NCBI GenBank assembly: GCA_034437795.1
Contig: DAOTTI010000233.1
Location: forward strand, 1-51,261
DNA length: 51,261 bases
Reading direction: 5' to 3'
DNA from: DAOTTI01 sp034437795
GTDB lineage: Bacteria > Chloroflexota > UBA11872 > UBA12225
In this document: one piece after another, positions 35,189 through 43,277 of the stretch
How positions within the stretch are numbered: position 1 is the stretch's first letter
How the letters are laid out: every line of letters starts with the position of its first letter
Notes under the pieces: generated by a model
Seen by the model: only the letters and a program-made list of their open reading frames with translations
What the model was told of the DNA's origin: nothing
Database searches by the model: none
Made by a program: the position numbers and the translations under genes

Positions 35189-36544
35189 TCAGCGCCGTTC
35201 CAGCAAGCTCACCGACTCGAGGTGGTACGTCTGGGGGAACATGTCGACGACACGGGCGCGGGCCAGGCGGTAGCCGTGGCCGACGAGGAACCGGACGTCG
35301 CGCGCCAGGGTGCTCGGCTCGCAGGAAACGTAGGCGATGCGGCGCGGGCGGAGCCGGGCCAGCGCCGCCAGCACCACCGCCGAGCAGCCGCGCCGTGGCG
35401 GGTCGAGGACGGCCAGGTCGATGGTCCCCTGCAGCTGGGTCATCACGTCCTCGGCTAGGCGAGCGTGGACGGCGACGTTGGCCAGGCCGGCCGCGGCGGC
35501 GTTCGCGGCGGCGGCCTCGGCAGCGGCCACCTGCGCCTCGATGGCGGTGACGGCGGCCGCGCGCCGCGCCAGGGGCAGGGTGAAGGTGCCGGCGCCGGCA
35601 TAGGCGTCCAGCGCCACGTCTGCCGGACCGGGCTCCAGCCACGCCAGCACCTGCTCCACCAGGCGCTCGGCGGCGCCGAGGTTGACCTGGATAAAGGTCC
35701 CCGCCGGCACAGCCAGCCTGAACCCCGCCAGCTCGTACTCGAGCGTGTCTGTGCCCCAGACCAGGACCGGACGGCCGCCGCGCTCATACGCCACGAGCAC
35801 TCCCGCCAACTGCGGGATGGCCTCGCGCGTTCGCGCGGCAAACGCTTCCACCTGTGATCTGGAGGGGAGGCGCTTGCCGGCCAGCGTCAGCTGGACTGCC
35901 CGGTGGGGGACGACGCGCACCTCGATGGCGCCAAGGGTGGACCAGGTGGCGTCGTCCAGCGCCGCCCACGGCGCCTCCCCGAGACAGCGATTGATCAGCT
36001 CGTCCGAGATGTAGCAGTGTTCCACCGGCACCAACTGGTGGGAATGGAACTGCCGGAAGCAGAGCAGGCGGGCGCCGCCCCGGCTGTCGGGCACGAGCTG
36101 GACGGTGTTACGGTAGTGCCATTCCTGCGGCGAGGGGACCGGCGGCTCGACCGGAGGATCGGGCAGCCCGGCCAGGCGGGCCAACTGGTCGCGGAGCACC
36201 TGGGTCTTGAACTCCAGCTGCGCGCTGTAGGTGGCGTGCTGCCAGTGGCAGCCGCCGCAGGTGCCGAAGATCGGGCAGGGCGCCGTGGTGCGGACGGGAG
36301 AGGGCGCGAGCACCTCGATGGCCCGCCCGCGCAGGAAACGCGCCTTGCGCTCCACCGGCTCCACGCGCACCACCTCGCCGGGCAGGCCGAGGCGGACGAA
36401 CGCGACCAGGCCCTCGACGCGCCCCACGGCCTCACCTCCGTGGGCCACGCCGGTCAGGGTGACCGTCTCGGGGTCACCGCAGGCGCCGGAAGCGATTGGC
36501 CGGGGGAAGGGGCTGGTCACAGGCTGCGCTCCGCGTTCAATCAT
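35189..36544 (-). CDS. RlmD/TrmA-family RNA uracil-C5 methyltransferase
   Basis: The 451-residue enzyme methylates the C5 of a uracil in rRNA (RlmD, RlmC) or tRNA (TrmA); the exact target is not certain. It has an N-terminal TRAM domain (VTLTGVAHGGEAVGRVEGLV), a Fe-S cluster site (CPIFGTCGGC, C-x5-C-x2-C, with a fourth Cys in VEHCYISDE), the SAM site DAYAGAGTFTLPLA, the LDPPRRGC motif, and the catalytic nucleophile in YVSCEPSTLARD. The Fe-S site is typical of the RlmD/RlmC side. ATG at 36544 is chosen because the longer frame upstream is not conserved. The first 80 codons of that longer frame would cross the 205-base gap. Confidence 0.92.
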   Translation of the reverse strand: MIERGAQPVTSPFPRPIASGACGDPETVTLTGVAHGGEAVGRVEGLVAFVRLGLPGEVVRVEPVERKARFLRGRAIEVLAPSPVRTTAPCPIFGTCGGCHWQHATYSAQLEFKTQVLRDQLARLAGLPDPPVEPPVPSPQEWHYRNTVQLVPDSRGGARLLCFRQFHSHQLVPVEHCYISDELINRCLGEAPWAALDDATWSTLGAIEVRVVPHRAVQLTLAGKRLPSRSQVEAFAARTREAIPQLAGVLVAYERGGRPVLVWGTDTLEYELAGFRLAVPAGTFIQVNLGAAERLVEQVLAWLEPGPADVALDAYAGAGTFTLPLARRAAAVTAIEAQVAAAEAAAANAAAAGLANVAVHARLAEDVMTQLQGTIDLAVLDPPRRGCSAVVLAALARLRPRRIAYVSCEPSTLARDVRFLVGHGYRLARARVVDMFPQTYHLESVSLLERR

Positions 36545-36749
36545 CTCGCTGCCGCGCCGGCAGTCACCGCTGCACCGCCGGCGATGGCGACAACATCCCG
36601 CAGAGCCCGCGTCCGGCCCGTTCGGCCTGGGCGGGCCTTGCTGGCGTGGCGCCGCCGGACGTAGGTCTGCGCCCCTCCATCCGTCCCAGGCAGGTCGTCT
36701 CTGAAAGGTCGTCTCTGAAAGGAACGGCGGACGGGCAGGGTGGTCCAGG
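36545..36749. other. 205-base gap with a 14-base tandem repeat
   Basis: GGTCGTCTCTGAAA occurs twice in tandem (36693-36706 and 36707-36720), just downstream of the gatB stop at 36750 and upstream of the RNA methyltransferase. The rest is GC-rich without a recognisable promoter or terminator. Confidence 0.6.
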
Positions 36750-38249
36750 TCAGCCGCCCAGCTTACGCCGGAGCAGCTCATTGACCAGGCCGGGGTTGGC
36801 CTTGCCGCGCGTCTCCTTCATCACGGCGCCGACCAGGAACTTAAGGGCGGCCTCCTTGCCTGCGCGGTAATCGGCGATGGCCTTCTGGTTCGCCTCAGCC
36901 GCAAGCACGCGGTCGATGACGTCTTCCAGGGCCGCGGCGTCGCTCACCTGGGCTAGACCCTTCTCCTGGACCACCTGCTCCGCGGGCGCCCCCGTGCGGA
37001 ACACTTCTTCCAGGACCTCAGGGGCGCTGCGCACGCTGAGGTGGCCGGCATCGATGAGGCGGATCAGGCCGGCCAGGCCGGCGGGGGTCAGCTTGCTCTG
37101 CTGGATCTCGATGCCGGCGCCGGCCAGGAGGCGGCGCACGTCGCGAATGAGCCAGTTGGCGGCGGAGCGGGGCGTGACCCCCTGGGCCACCGTCTGCTCG
37201 AAGAAGTCGGCCAGGGCGCGCGACTCGGTCAGCGTGGCCGCGTCATCCGGGGAGAGGCCGTACTGGGCCATGAAGCGCCGGCGCTTCGGCTCGGGGAGCT
37301 CGGGGAGCCGGGCGCGGATACGCTCTACCCAGGCGCGGTCCAGAAAGAGGGGCGGCAGGTCCGGCTCGGGGAAGTAGCGGTAGTCGTGCGCCTCCTCCTT
37401 GCTGCGCTGGGAGACGGTGACGCCGCGCTCCTCCACCCAGCCGCGCGTCTCCTGCACGACGCGCCCGCCGCTGGCCAGCACCTGGCGCTGGCGCTCGATC
37501 TCGTAGGCCAGGGCCCGCCCCACCGCGCGGAAGGAGTTCATGTTCTTCACCTCCACCTTGGCCCCGAACCGCTCCTGGCCGCGCGGCCGGATGGAGACGT
37601 TGGCGTCGCAGCGGAAGGCGCCTTCCTCCATGTTGCCGGAGGAGACGCCGATATAGCGCAGGATGGCGCGGAGCTGGCGGAGGTAGGCCACCGCTTCCTC
37701 GGGGCTCCGGATGTCCGGCTCACCGACGATCTCCATCAGGGGGACGCCGGAGCGGTTGACGTCCATCAGGCTGTAGGTCTCGCCGGTGGGGCTGCGCACG
37801 TGGCGCAGCTTGGCGGTGTCCTCCTCCAGGTGCACGCGGGTGATGCCGATCCGCCTGGTCTGCGCCGGATCAGTCGGATCAGGGATCTCCAGCCAGCCGT
37901 TCCGCGAGAGGGGCAGGTCGTACTGTGAGATCTGGTAGCCCTTCATCAGGTCCGGATAGTTGTAGTTCTTCCGGTCGAACTTGGAGTACTCCGGGATCTC
38001 ACAATTGAGCGCCAGGGCGGTAAGCACGGTGTACTCCACCGCCTTCTCGTTGATCACCGGCAGCACCCCGGGCATGCCCAGACACACCGGGCAGACCAGG
38101 GTATTCGGCTCGGCGCCGGCGTGCTGGGCGCTACAGCCACAGAACATCTTGGAGTCGGTCAGCAGCTCGGCGTGCACTTCGAGCCCGATGACCGCCTCGT
38201 ACTCTGCCGGCGCTGCCGCCGGCCGCTCGATCACCTGTGTCGTAGCCAT
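36750..38249 (-). CDS. gatB: Asp/Glu-tRNA amidotransferase subunit B
   Basis: The 499-residue subunit binds the misacylated Glu-tRNA(Gln) or Asp-tRNA(Asn) and activates it with ATP for amidation. The N-terminal GatB domain shows YEAVIGLEVHAELLTDSKMF, the zinc-site Cys motifs (CGCSAQ and VCPVCLGMPG), FDRKNYNYPDLMKGYQISQYD and EDTAKLRH. The tail domain ends with VGAVMKETRGKANPGLVNELL. The ATG at 38249 lies only 18 bases after the stop of the aminotransferase gene; the ribosome-binding GAGGG (part of a type A repeat) precedes it. It works with GatC and GatA, encoded upstream. Confidence 0.97.
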   Translation of the reverse strand: MATTQVIERPAAAPAEYEAVIGLEVHAELLTDSKMFCGCSAQHAGAEPNTLVCPVCLGMPGVLPVINEKAVEYTVLTALALNCEIPEYSKFDRKNYNYPDLMKGYQISQYDLPLSRNGWLEIPDPTDPAQTRRIGITRVHLEEDTAKLRHVRSPTGETYSLMDVNRSGVPLMEIVGEPDIRSPEEAVAYLRQLRAILRYIGVSSGNMEEGAFRCDANVSIRPRGQERFGAKVEVKNMNSFRAVGRALAYEIERQRQVLASGGRVVQETRGWVEERGVTVSQRSKEEAHDYRYFPEPDLPPLFLDRAWVERIRARLPELPEPKRRRFMAQYGLSPDDAATLTESRALADFFEQTVAQGVTPRSAANWLIRDVRRLLAGAGIEIQQSKLTPAGLAGLIRLIDAGHLSVRSAPEVLEEVFRTGAPAEQVVQEKGLAQVSDAAALEDVIDRVLAAEANQKAIADYRAGKEAALKFLVGAVMKETRGKANPGLVNELLRRKLGG

Positions 38250-38254
38250 GTGGA

Positions 38255-38352
38255 CAGGACCCTCATCCTAACCCTCTCTCACGGGGAGCGGGGATCCGGC
38301 CGTTCCCTCTGAGAGCCGAGACCCCGCTGCTCCCCTGGGGAGAAGGGACTCT
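38255..38352 (+). repeat. Type A repeat spanning the aminotransferase-gatB junction
   Basis: GACCCTCATCCTAACC, CTCTCTCACGGGGAGCGG, and a second half-unit GCTGCTCCCCTGGGGAGAAG with GGGACTC lie at 38258-38352. The aminotransferase stop (TAG at 38268-38270) is inside the first unit, and GAGGG on the minus strand of the same unit is the probable ribosome-binding site of gatB. Confidence 0.75.
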
Positions 38353-39572
38353 GGCTGCGCCGGTCGCCGGCTCGTGCGGTTGACGAAGCGCTCGATGCGC
38401 ACCAGCGCCTCTTCGAGCTGCTCATAGGCGGTGGCGTAGCACATGCGCACGTGGCCTTCACCGCTGGGGCCGAAGGCGCTGCCGGGGACCACGGCCACCC
38501 GCTCCTGGAAGAGCAGCTGCTCCGCAAATTGATCGCTGGTCAGGCCGGTGACGCGGATCGATGGGAAGGCGTAGAAGGCGCCCTGCGGGCGCGGGCAGGC
38601 AAGCCCGATGCGGTTGAGGCCGGTGATGAACATCTCGCGCCGGCGGGCGTATTCCGCCAGCATCGCCTGTACGTCCGGCTCGCCGTGGTCCAGCGCCTCG
38701 ATGGCGGCGTACTGGGCCATGGTAGGCGCGCACAGCAGGCCGTACTGGTGCACCTTCATCATCGCCTCCAGGATCTCCGCCGGTGCGGCGGCGTAGCCGA
38801 TGCGCCACCCCGTCATGGCGTGGCTCTTGGAGCAGCCGTTCAGCAGGATCGTCCGCTCGCGGGCGCCGGGCAAGGACGCGACGCAGGTGTGCTCCCAGCC
38901 GTCGTAGACGAGGCGGGAGTAGATCTCGTCGGAGATGAGCAGGAGGTCGTGCTCGGCGCCCAGCCGCACGATGGCGGCCAGCTCATCGCGCCCCACAGCG
39001 GCGCCGGTGGGGTTGTTGGGATAGCCCAGCAAGATGGCCTTGGTGCGAGGCGTGATGGCGCCAGCGATCTGGCGGGCGGTGACGGCGAACCCCTGCTCGC
39101 CCGTGGTTGGCACCATCACCGGCCGGCCGCCGGCGAAGATGACGCACGGGGCATAGGAGACGTAGCACGGCTCCGGCACGATCACCTCATCGCCCGGATC
39201 GATCGTGGCTCGAACGGCCAGATCGAGGGCCTCGCTGACGCCGGCGGTGACGATCACCTCCTTGGCGGGATCGTAGGTGACGCCGTACAGCCGTTCCAGA
39301 TAGGCCACGATCCGCTGGCGCAGCTCCAACATGCCGAAGTTGGAGGTGTAGGCGGTGTGGCCCTCCTGGAGCGAGCGGATGCCAGCCTGCCGGATGTGTA
39401 GCGGGGTGACGAAATCCGGCTCGCCCACGCCGAGGGAGATCACGTCCTGCATGGTGTTGATGATGTCGAAGAAGCGGCGGATGCCGGAGGCCGGTACGGC
39501 GCGCACGCGGCTGGCTATGGGATCACGCCGGCGAGGCGCCGGAACCTCCTGGGCCGCCCGTTCGAGGGTCAT
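38268..39572 (-). CDS. Class I/II pyridoxal-phosphate aminotransferase
   Basis: The 434-residue enzyme of the AspC/PatA type begins with a region of low conservation, then DVISLGVGEPDFVTP, PEPCYVSYAP, GYPNNPTGAAVG, LLISDEIYSRLVYDG and the PLP-lysine motif LNGCSKSHAMTGWRIGYAAA, followed by PQGAFYAFPS. It moves an amino group between an amino acid and a 2-oxoacid; aspartate is a plausible substrate. The ATG at 39572 overlaps the gatA stop by four bases. The last 27 residues or so after FVNRTSRR are encoded by a type A repeat and are unlikely to be conserved. Its position between gatA and gatB, if functional, could supply glutamate or aspartate metabolism. Confidence 0.93.
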   Translation of the reverse strand: MTLERAAQEVPAPRRRDPIASRVRAVPASGIRRFFDIINTMQDVISLGVGEPDFVTPLHIRQAGIRSLQEGHTAYTSNFGMLELRQRIVAYLERLYGVTYDPAKEVIVTAGVSEALDLAVRATIDPGDEVIVPEPCYVSYAPCVIFAGGRPVMVPTTGEQGFAVTARQIAGAITPRTKAILLGYPNNPTGAAVGRDELAAIVRLGAEHDLLLISDEIYSRLVYDGWEHTCVASLPGARERTILLNGCSKSHAMTGWRIGYAAAPAEILEAMMKVHQYGLLCAPTMAQYAAIEALDHGEPDVQAMLAEYARRREMFITGLNRIGLACPRPQGAFYAFPSIRVTGLTSDQFAEQLLFQERVAVVPGSAFGPSGEGHVRMCYATAYEQLEEALVRIERFVNRTSRRPAQPESLLPRGAAGSRLSEGTAGSPLPVREG

Positions 39573-41113
39573 CGGGCCACCCCCTCCGTCGCGCTGGCGG
39601 CGCGTGTCGCTTCCCCAACCGCCTTAGGCGCGCCGGCTACCAGGGGCGGTCGCCGGCGGTGGAAGCCGGTCGCCTGCTCGTAGGTGTAGGCGACGCGGAG
39701 CAGGGTGGCCTCGTCGAAGGCCCTGCCGATGAGCTGCAACCCCACGGGCAGGCCCAGGCGGTCAAATCCGCAGGGGATGCTGATGCCGGGCAGGCCAGCG
39801 ACGTTCACGGGGATGGTGCAGACGTCCGAGAGATACATGGCGAGGGGGTCGTCCACCTTCTCGCCGAGCCGGAAGGCGGTGGTGGGGGAGGTGGGGGTCG
39901 CCAGCACGTCGAAGCGCTGGAAGGCCTGGTCGAAATCGCGCTTGATCAAGGTTCGCACCTTCTGGGCCTTGAGGTAGTAGGCGTCATAGTAGCCGGCGGA
40001 GAGGGCGTAGGTGCCGAGCATGATCCGGCGCTTCGCCTCGGCGCCGAACCCGCGCTGGCGCGTCAGTTCCATGGCGCGGAACATGTCCGGCTCGTCGAGC
40101 GCCGCCAGGCCGTATTTCACGCCGTTGTAGCGGGCCAGGTTCGAGCTGACCTCGGCTGGGGCGATGATGTAGTAGGTGGCCAGGCCGTAATCGGTGTGGG
40201 GTAGCGAGACCTCGTCCACGGTGGCGCCGAGCTCCTGGAGCGTGGCGATGGCCGCCCGCACCAGGCGCTCCACGTCCGGCTGCAGGCCGGAGACGAAGAA
40301 CTCCCTGGGCACGCCGACGCGCAGACCGGCGATCCCGCCCTGCAGGGCCTGGCGGTAGTTGGGCACGGGGACCGGCGCGGTGGTGGAATCGCAGGGGTCC
40401 AGCCCGGCGATGGCCTGCAGGACCATGGCCGAGCCCTCAACGCCAACTGAGAAGGGCCCTGCCTGGTCCAACGACGAGGCGAAGGCGATGATGCCGTAGC
40501 GGGAGACGCGCCCGTAGGTGGGCTTGAGGCCGGCGATGCCGCAGAGGGCGGCTGGCTGGCGGATGGAGCCGCCGGTATCGGTGCCGATAGCGAGCAGGCA
40601 CTCGCCGGCCGCGACGGCGGCGGCCGACCCGCCGCTGGAGCCGCCGGGCACGCGCTCCAGGTCCCACGGGTTGTGCGTATTGAAGAAGCCCGAGTTCTCG
40701 GTGGACGAGCCCATGGCGAACTCGTCCATATTGGTCTTGCCGACGAACACCGCGCCGGCGGCGCGCAGCCGGTCGACGACGGTGGCGTCATACGGGGGGA
40801 TGAAGCCTTCCAGGATCCTGGACGCAGCTGTCGTCTCCACCCCGCGGGTGCAGAAGATATCCTTGAGCGCCACAGGGATGCCGGTTAGCTCCGGCGTGGC
40901 GTTGGGGTCCCCGTTCGCCTCCGCCAGGGCGCGGTCGGCGGCCTCGGCCTGCTGCAGGGCCAGGTCGGCGGTGACCTTGATGAAGGCGCGGACGTGGCGG
41001 TCCACGGCCTCGATCTGGTCCAGCACCGCCCGCGTCAGCTCGGTGGCGGAGATGGCGCGGCGCACCAGGAGGTTGCGGGCCTCAGGTGCCGTGAGCGTGA
41101 TGAGGTCCTTCAT
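39569..41113 (-). CDS. gatA: Asp/Glu-tRNA amidotransferase subunit A
   Basis: The 514-residue amidase releases ammonia from glutamine for the GatB site. The amidase signature is intact: GIPVALKDIFCTRGVETTA contains the catalytic Lys, RVPGGSSGGSAAAVAAG has the second Ser, and AIGTDTGGSIRQPAALCGI has the nucleophile Ser in TGGSIRQPA. The N-terminus (MKDLITLTAPEARNLL) fits the family, and the ATG at 41113 lies 10 bases after the gatC stop. It is translationally coupled to the aminotransferase gene by an ATGA overlap. Confidence 0.97.
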   Translation of the reverse strand: MKDLITLTAPEARNLLVRRAISATELTRAVLDQIEAVDRHVRAFIKVTADLALQQAEAADRALAEANGDPNATPELTGIPVALKDIFCTRGVETTAASRILEGFIPPYDATVVDRLRAAGAVFVGKTNMDEFAMGSSTENSGFFNTHNPWDLERVPGGSSGGSAAAVAAGECLLAIGTDTGGSIRQPAALCGIAGLKPTYGRVSRYGIIAFASSLDQAGPFSVGVEGSAMVLQAIAGLDPCDSTTAPVPVPNYRQALQGGIAGLRVGVPREFFVSGLQPDVERLVRAAIATLQELGATVDEVSLPHTDYGLATYYIIAPAEVSSNLARYNGVKYGLAALDEPDMFRAMELTRQRGFGAEAKRRIMLGTYALSAGYYDAYYLKAQKVRTLIKRDFDQAFQRFDVLATPTSPTTAFRLGEKVDDPLAMYLSDVCTIPVNVAGLPGISIPCGFDRLGLPVGLQLIGRAFDEATLLRVAYTYEQATGFHRRRPPLVAGAPKAVGEATRAASATEGVAR

Positions 41114-41123
41114 GCGTCTGTGT

Positions 41124-41414
41124 CTACTCCTCCAGCACGGCCTGGATCTTGAAGAAGCCGTCTTCGCGGCGCGGGGCGTTCATGAGGATCTCCTCGCGCG
41201 GCCACGACGGACGCACCACGTCCGGGCGCATGACGTTGCGCAGGTCGAGCACCTGGGCGGTAGGCGGGATGCCCTCGGTGTCCAGCTCCTGCAGGGCGCG
41301 GAAGTGCTCCAGGATGCCGGAGAGCTGCTGGGCGAAGCGGGCGCGCTCCTCGTCGGTGATGCCGAGCCGCGCCAGCGTGGCGACGTGATCGACGTCCTGC
41401 GGCGTGAGTGCCAT
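41124..41414 (-). CDS. gatC: Asp/Glu-tRNA amidotransferase subunit C
   Basis: The 96-residue subunit stabilises the GatA-GatB complex. It starts MALTPQDVDHVATLARLGITDEE and ends APRREDGFFKIQAVLEE, both typical of the family (the C-terminal FFKIPxV motif is clear). The ATG at 41414 is chosen because the longer frame starting at 41822 is repeat sequence. It is the first gene of gatC-gatA-aminotransferase-gatB. No clear promoter is seen in the repeats upstream; GGAGG lies 14 bases before the start. Confidence 0.95.
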   Translation of the reverse strand: MALTPQDVDHVATLARLGITDEERARFAQQLSGILEHFRALQELDTEGIPPTAQVLDLRNVMRPDVVRPSWPREEILMNAPRREDGFFKIQAVLEE

Positions 41415-41730
41415 GGTGGAATGACTGTCCTCCAACAATGGTAACTCCCCGCCCGGCCGAGACGGGGAGGAGCGCGCACCCCCTTCGGCGGGGGCCGCGC
41501 CGCACTGGGAGGGAGAGACCTCACCCCCTGGCCCCCGCTCCGACACGGAGAGGGGGAACGCCGGCCAGAGGGAGAGGCGGGACCTCACCCCCTGGCCCCC
41601 GCTCCGACACGGAGAGGGGAAACGCCGGCCATGGCCGTGCGACTGGGCTCCGTCCCCTCTCCCGCACGCGGGAGCGCCGGAGGGCGCCGGGGGCAGGACG
41701 CGCTGGCCCACCGGCCCAGGGGAGACGACG
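41415..41730 (+). repeat. 316-base gap filled by type B repeats
   Basis: Two nearly identical units, each with CCTCACCCCCTGGCCCCCGC and TCCGACACGGAGAGGGG then AACGCCGGCCA, lie at about 41519-41570 and 41583-41633, followed by the arm GGCCATGGCCGTGCGACTGG and CCCCTCTCCCGCACGCGGGAG (to about 41675). A partial copy (CCCCTTCGGCGGGGGCCGCG) lies to the left near 41480. The block sits between gatC and the anti-sigma gene. The bases nearest gatC hold its leader. No gene is seen. Confidence 0.85.
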
Positions 41731-42546
41731 TCAGATGGACCCGACCAAGACGCGCTGGCCCGTAGGCTTAGGCGAGCCGCGCGCCGGCTCACGCGTGACG
41801 CCGCACTGCCGGAAGCGCTCAAAGGCTTCAGGGGAGCGGACGATGGCGTGGCCGCGGCCCCTGTCGTCCACGGTGAACAGGCCCCCGCTGACCCGCCGTT
41901 GCTCGTCCGGATTGCTCAGCCAGACCTGGTAGGCCTCGCCCCTGGGCAGTCGGGGCAGGTCGTAGGCCATGAGCACGGCCTGCTGCCCGTCCATGGTGAG
42001 GAAGAGCCGGCCCTTGGCCTGCGGGGCACCCTCGCCCCCGGTCAGCGTGCGCGCCACCATGCCCGGCTGATACATGATGGCCAGTGTCTCCATCAGCTGG
42101 GCCGCGGTGGCCGCGGTGCGCTGGAACTCCTGCTGCTCCAGCAGGGCATAGCCGCCGGCCAGCAGGGCGATCAGCAGGGCGGCGGCGGCGAGCCAGCCCG
42201 AGGCCCGTTCGACGAGCTGCCAGACGCCGCGCCTGGCCGGCGCGCCCGGGGCCACGAGAGGCCCCACGACCGGCGGGGGCACCGGCGCCGGCAGCACCGC
42301 GCTGATCTCGCGGGCCCGCGCCAGCAGCCGTACCGAGAGGTCAGGCGGTGGCGTGCGCTGGGGCACGGACAGGGCCAGGCGGTCGGCCACCGGCTGGAGC
42401 TCGGCCAGCTCACGCAGGCAGGCCGCGCAGGCGGCCGCGTGCGACTCGAACCGCGCCCGGCCGGCGGCGCTGAGCGCGCCGAGCAGGTAGGCCGCTGCGT
42501 CGCCGTGCCCGCCTTCGTCCGGCGGGCCCAGGCGCACGTCACTCAT
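41731..42546 (-). CDS. RskA-family anti-sigma factor
   Basis: The 271-residue protein has an N-terminal anti-sigma domain with the zinc-binding HxxxCxxC pattern in FESHAAACAACLRELAEL (residues 32-51), preceded by AAAYLLGALS. One membrane helix (about residues 117-137, GWLAAAALLIALLAGGYALL) follows a Pro-rich stretch, and the extracytoplasmic RskA domain contains GRLFLTMDGQQAVLMAYDL and GEAYQVWLSNPDEQRRVSGG. It should hold the sigma factor at the membrane until a signal releases it. Its ATG at 42546 overlaps the sigma gene stop by four bases, the usual arrangement of such pairs. Confidence 0.93.
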   Translation of the reverse strand: MSDVRLGPPDEGGHGDAAAYLLGALSAAGRARFESHAAACAACLRELAELQPVADRLALSVPQRTPPPDLSVRLLARAREISAVLPAPVPPPVVGPLVAPGAPARRGVWQLVERASGWLAAAALLIALLAGGYALLEQQEFQRTAATAAQLMETLAIMYQPGMVARTLTGGEGAPQAKGRLFLTMDGQQAVLMAYDLPRLPRGEAYQVWLSNPDEQRRVSGGLFTVDDRGRGHAIVRSPEAFERFRQCGVTREPARGSPKPTGQRVLVGSI

Positions 42547-43208
42547 CCTTCCCTTGATCCCTCCGAGGTGCGCCGGTCGAACGGCGCCAGTAGAGTACGC
42601 AGCTTCTGCATCGCCAGGCGCATGCGCGTCTTGATCGTGCCCAAAGGCTCGCCTAGCGCCACAGCGATCTCGACCTGGGTCATTCCACCGTAATACGCCA
42701 TCTCGATCGGCCTGCGCTGGGCCTCCGGCAGCTGCGCCAGGGCATGGCGCACGGCATCCCGCTCCTCAACCTGGGCGAACGACGCCGATGGGTTGGTCTC
42801 CGGCTCGTCGGCCGGCGAGAGCTGCTCACGGAGCCCATCGACCTCCGGCTGGCTGCGCCGGCGGCGCAGCTCGTCGATGGCGCGGTGGTGAGTGATCGTC
42901 AGCAGCCAGCTCAGCAGCTTGCCTCGCTGCGGGTCATACCCGTAGGCACGGGTCCACAAGCGCAGGAAGACCTCCTGTACGACTTCCTCGACGACCTCGC
43001 GGTCTCCCAGGATCTTGAGGGCCAGCGAAAAGACGGGCCGCGAATAGCGATGGTAGAGCGCCTCCAGGGCCCCCACGTCGCGCAGGGCGAGCAGGCGCAC
43101 CAGCGCCTCGTCGTCCAGTTGGGCGTAATCGACGGGGCGCTGGCCATCCGGCCAGGACACCCGCTCTTCGGGCCGGCGGCGCGCCGCCACCCCTTCATCA
43201 CTGAGCAT
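42543..43208 (-). CDS. ECF-type sigma factor (SigK-like)
   Basis: The 221-residue RNA polymerase sigma factor has sigma2 (LYHRYSRPVFSLALKILGD, EEVVQEVFLRLWTRAYGYDP, WLLTITHHRAIDELRRRRS) and sigma4 (LPEAQRRPIEMAYYGGMTQVEIA, GTIKTRMRLAMQKLR). This is the SigK branch that pairs with RskA anti-sigma factors. The start ATG at 43208 is chosen because AGG lies five bases before it; GTG at 43220 is in frame but has poor spacing. It lies 69 bases after the DNA ligase stop. The promoter was not identified. Such factors often respond to envelope or redox stress, but the signal here is not known. Confidence 0.93.
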   Translation of the reverse strand: MLSDEGVAARRRPEERVSWPDGQRPVDYAQLDDEALVRLLALRDVGALEALYHRYSRPVFSLALKILGDREVVEEVVQEVFLRLWTRAYGYDPQRGKLLSWLLTITHHRAIDELRRRRSQPEVDGLREQLSPADEPETNPSASFAQVEERDAVRHALAQLPEAQRRPIEMAYYGGMTQVEIAVALGEPLGTIKTRMRLAMQKLRTLLAPFDRRTSEGSREG

Positions 43209-43277
43209 ACGAGCCTGCACGCCCCACAGGATTTGTGCCCAATCTTACTCTGCCGGCTTCCTCTGGGTTACTCTGGC

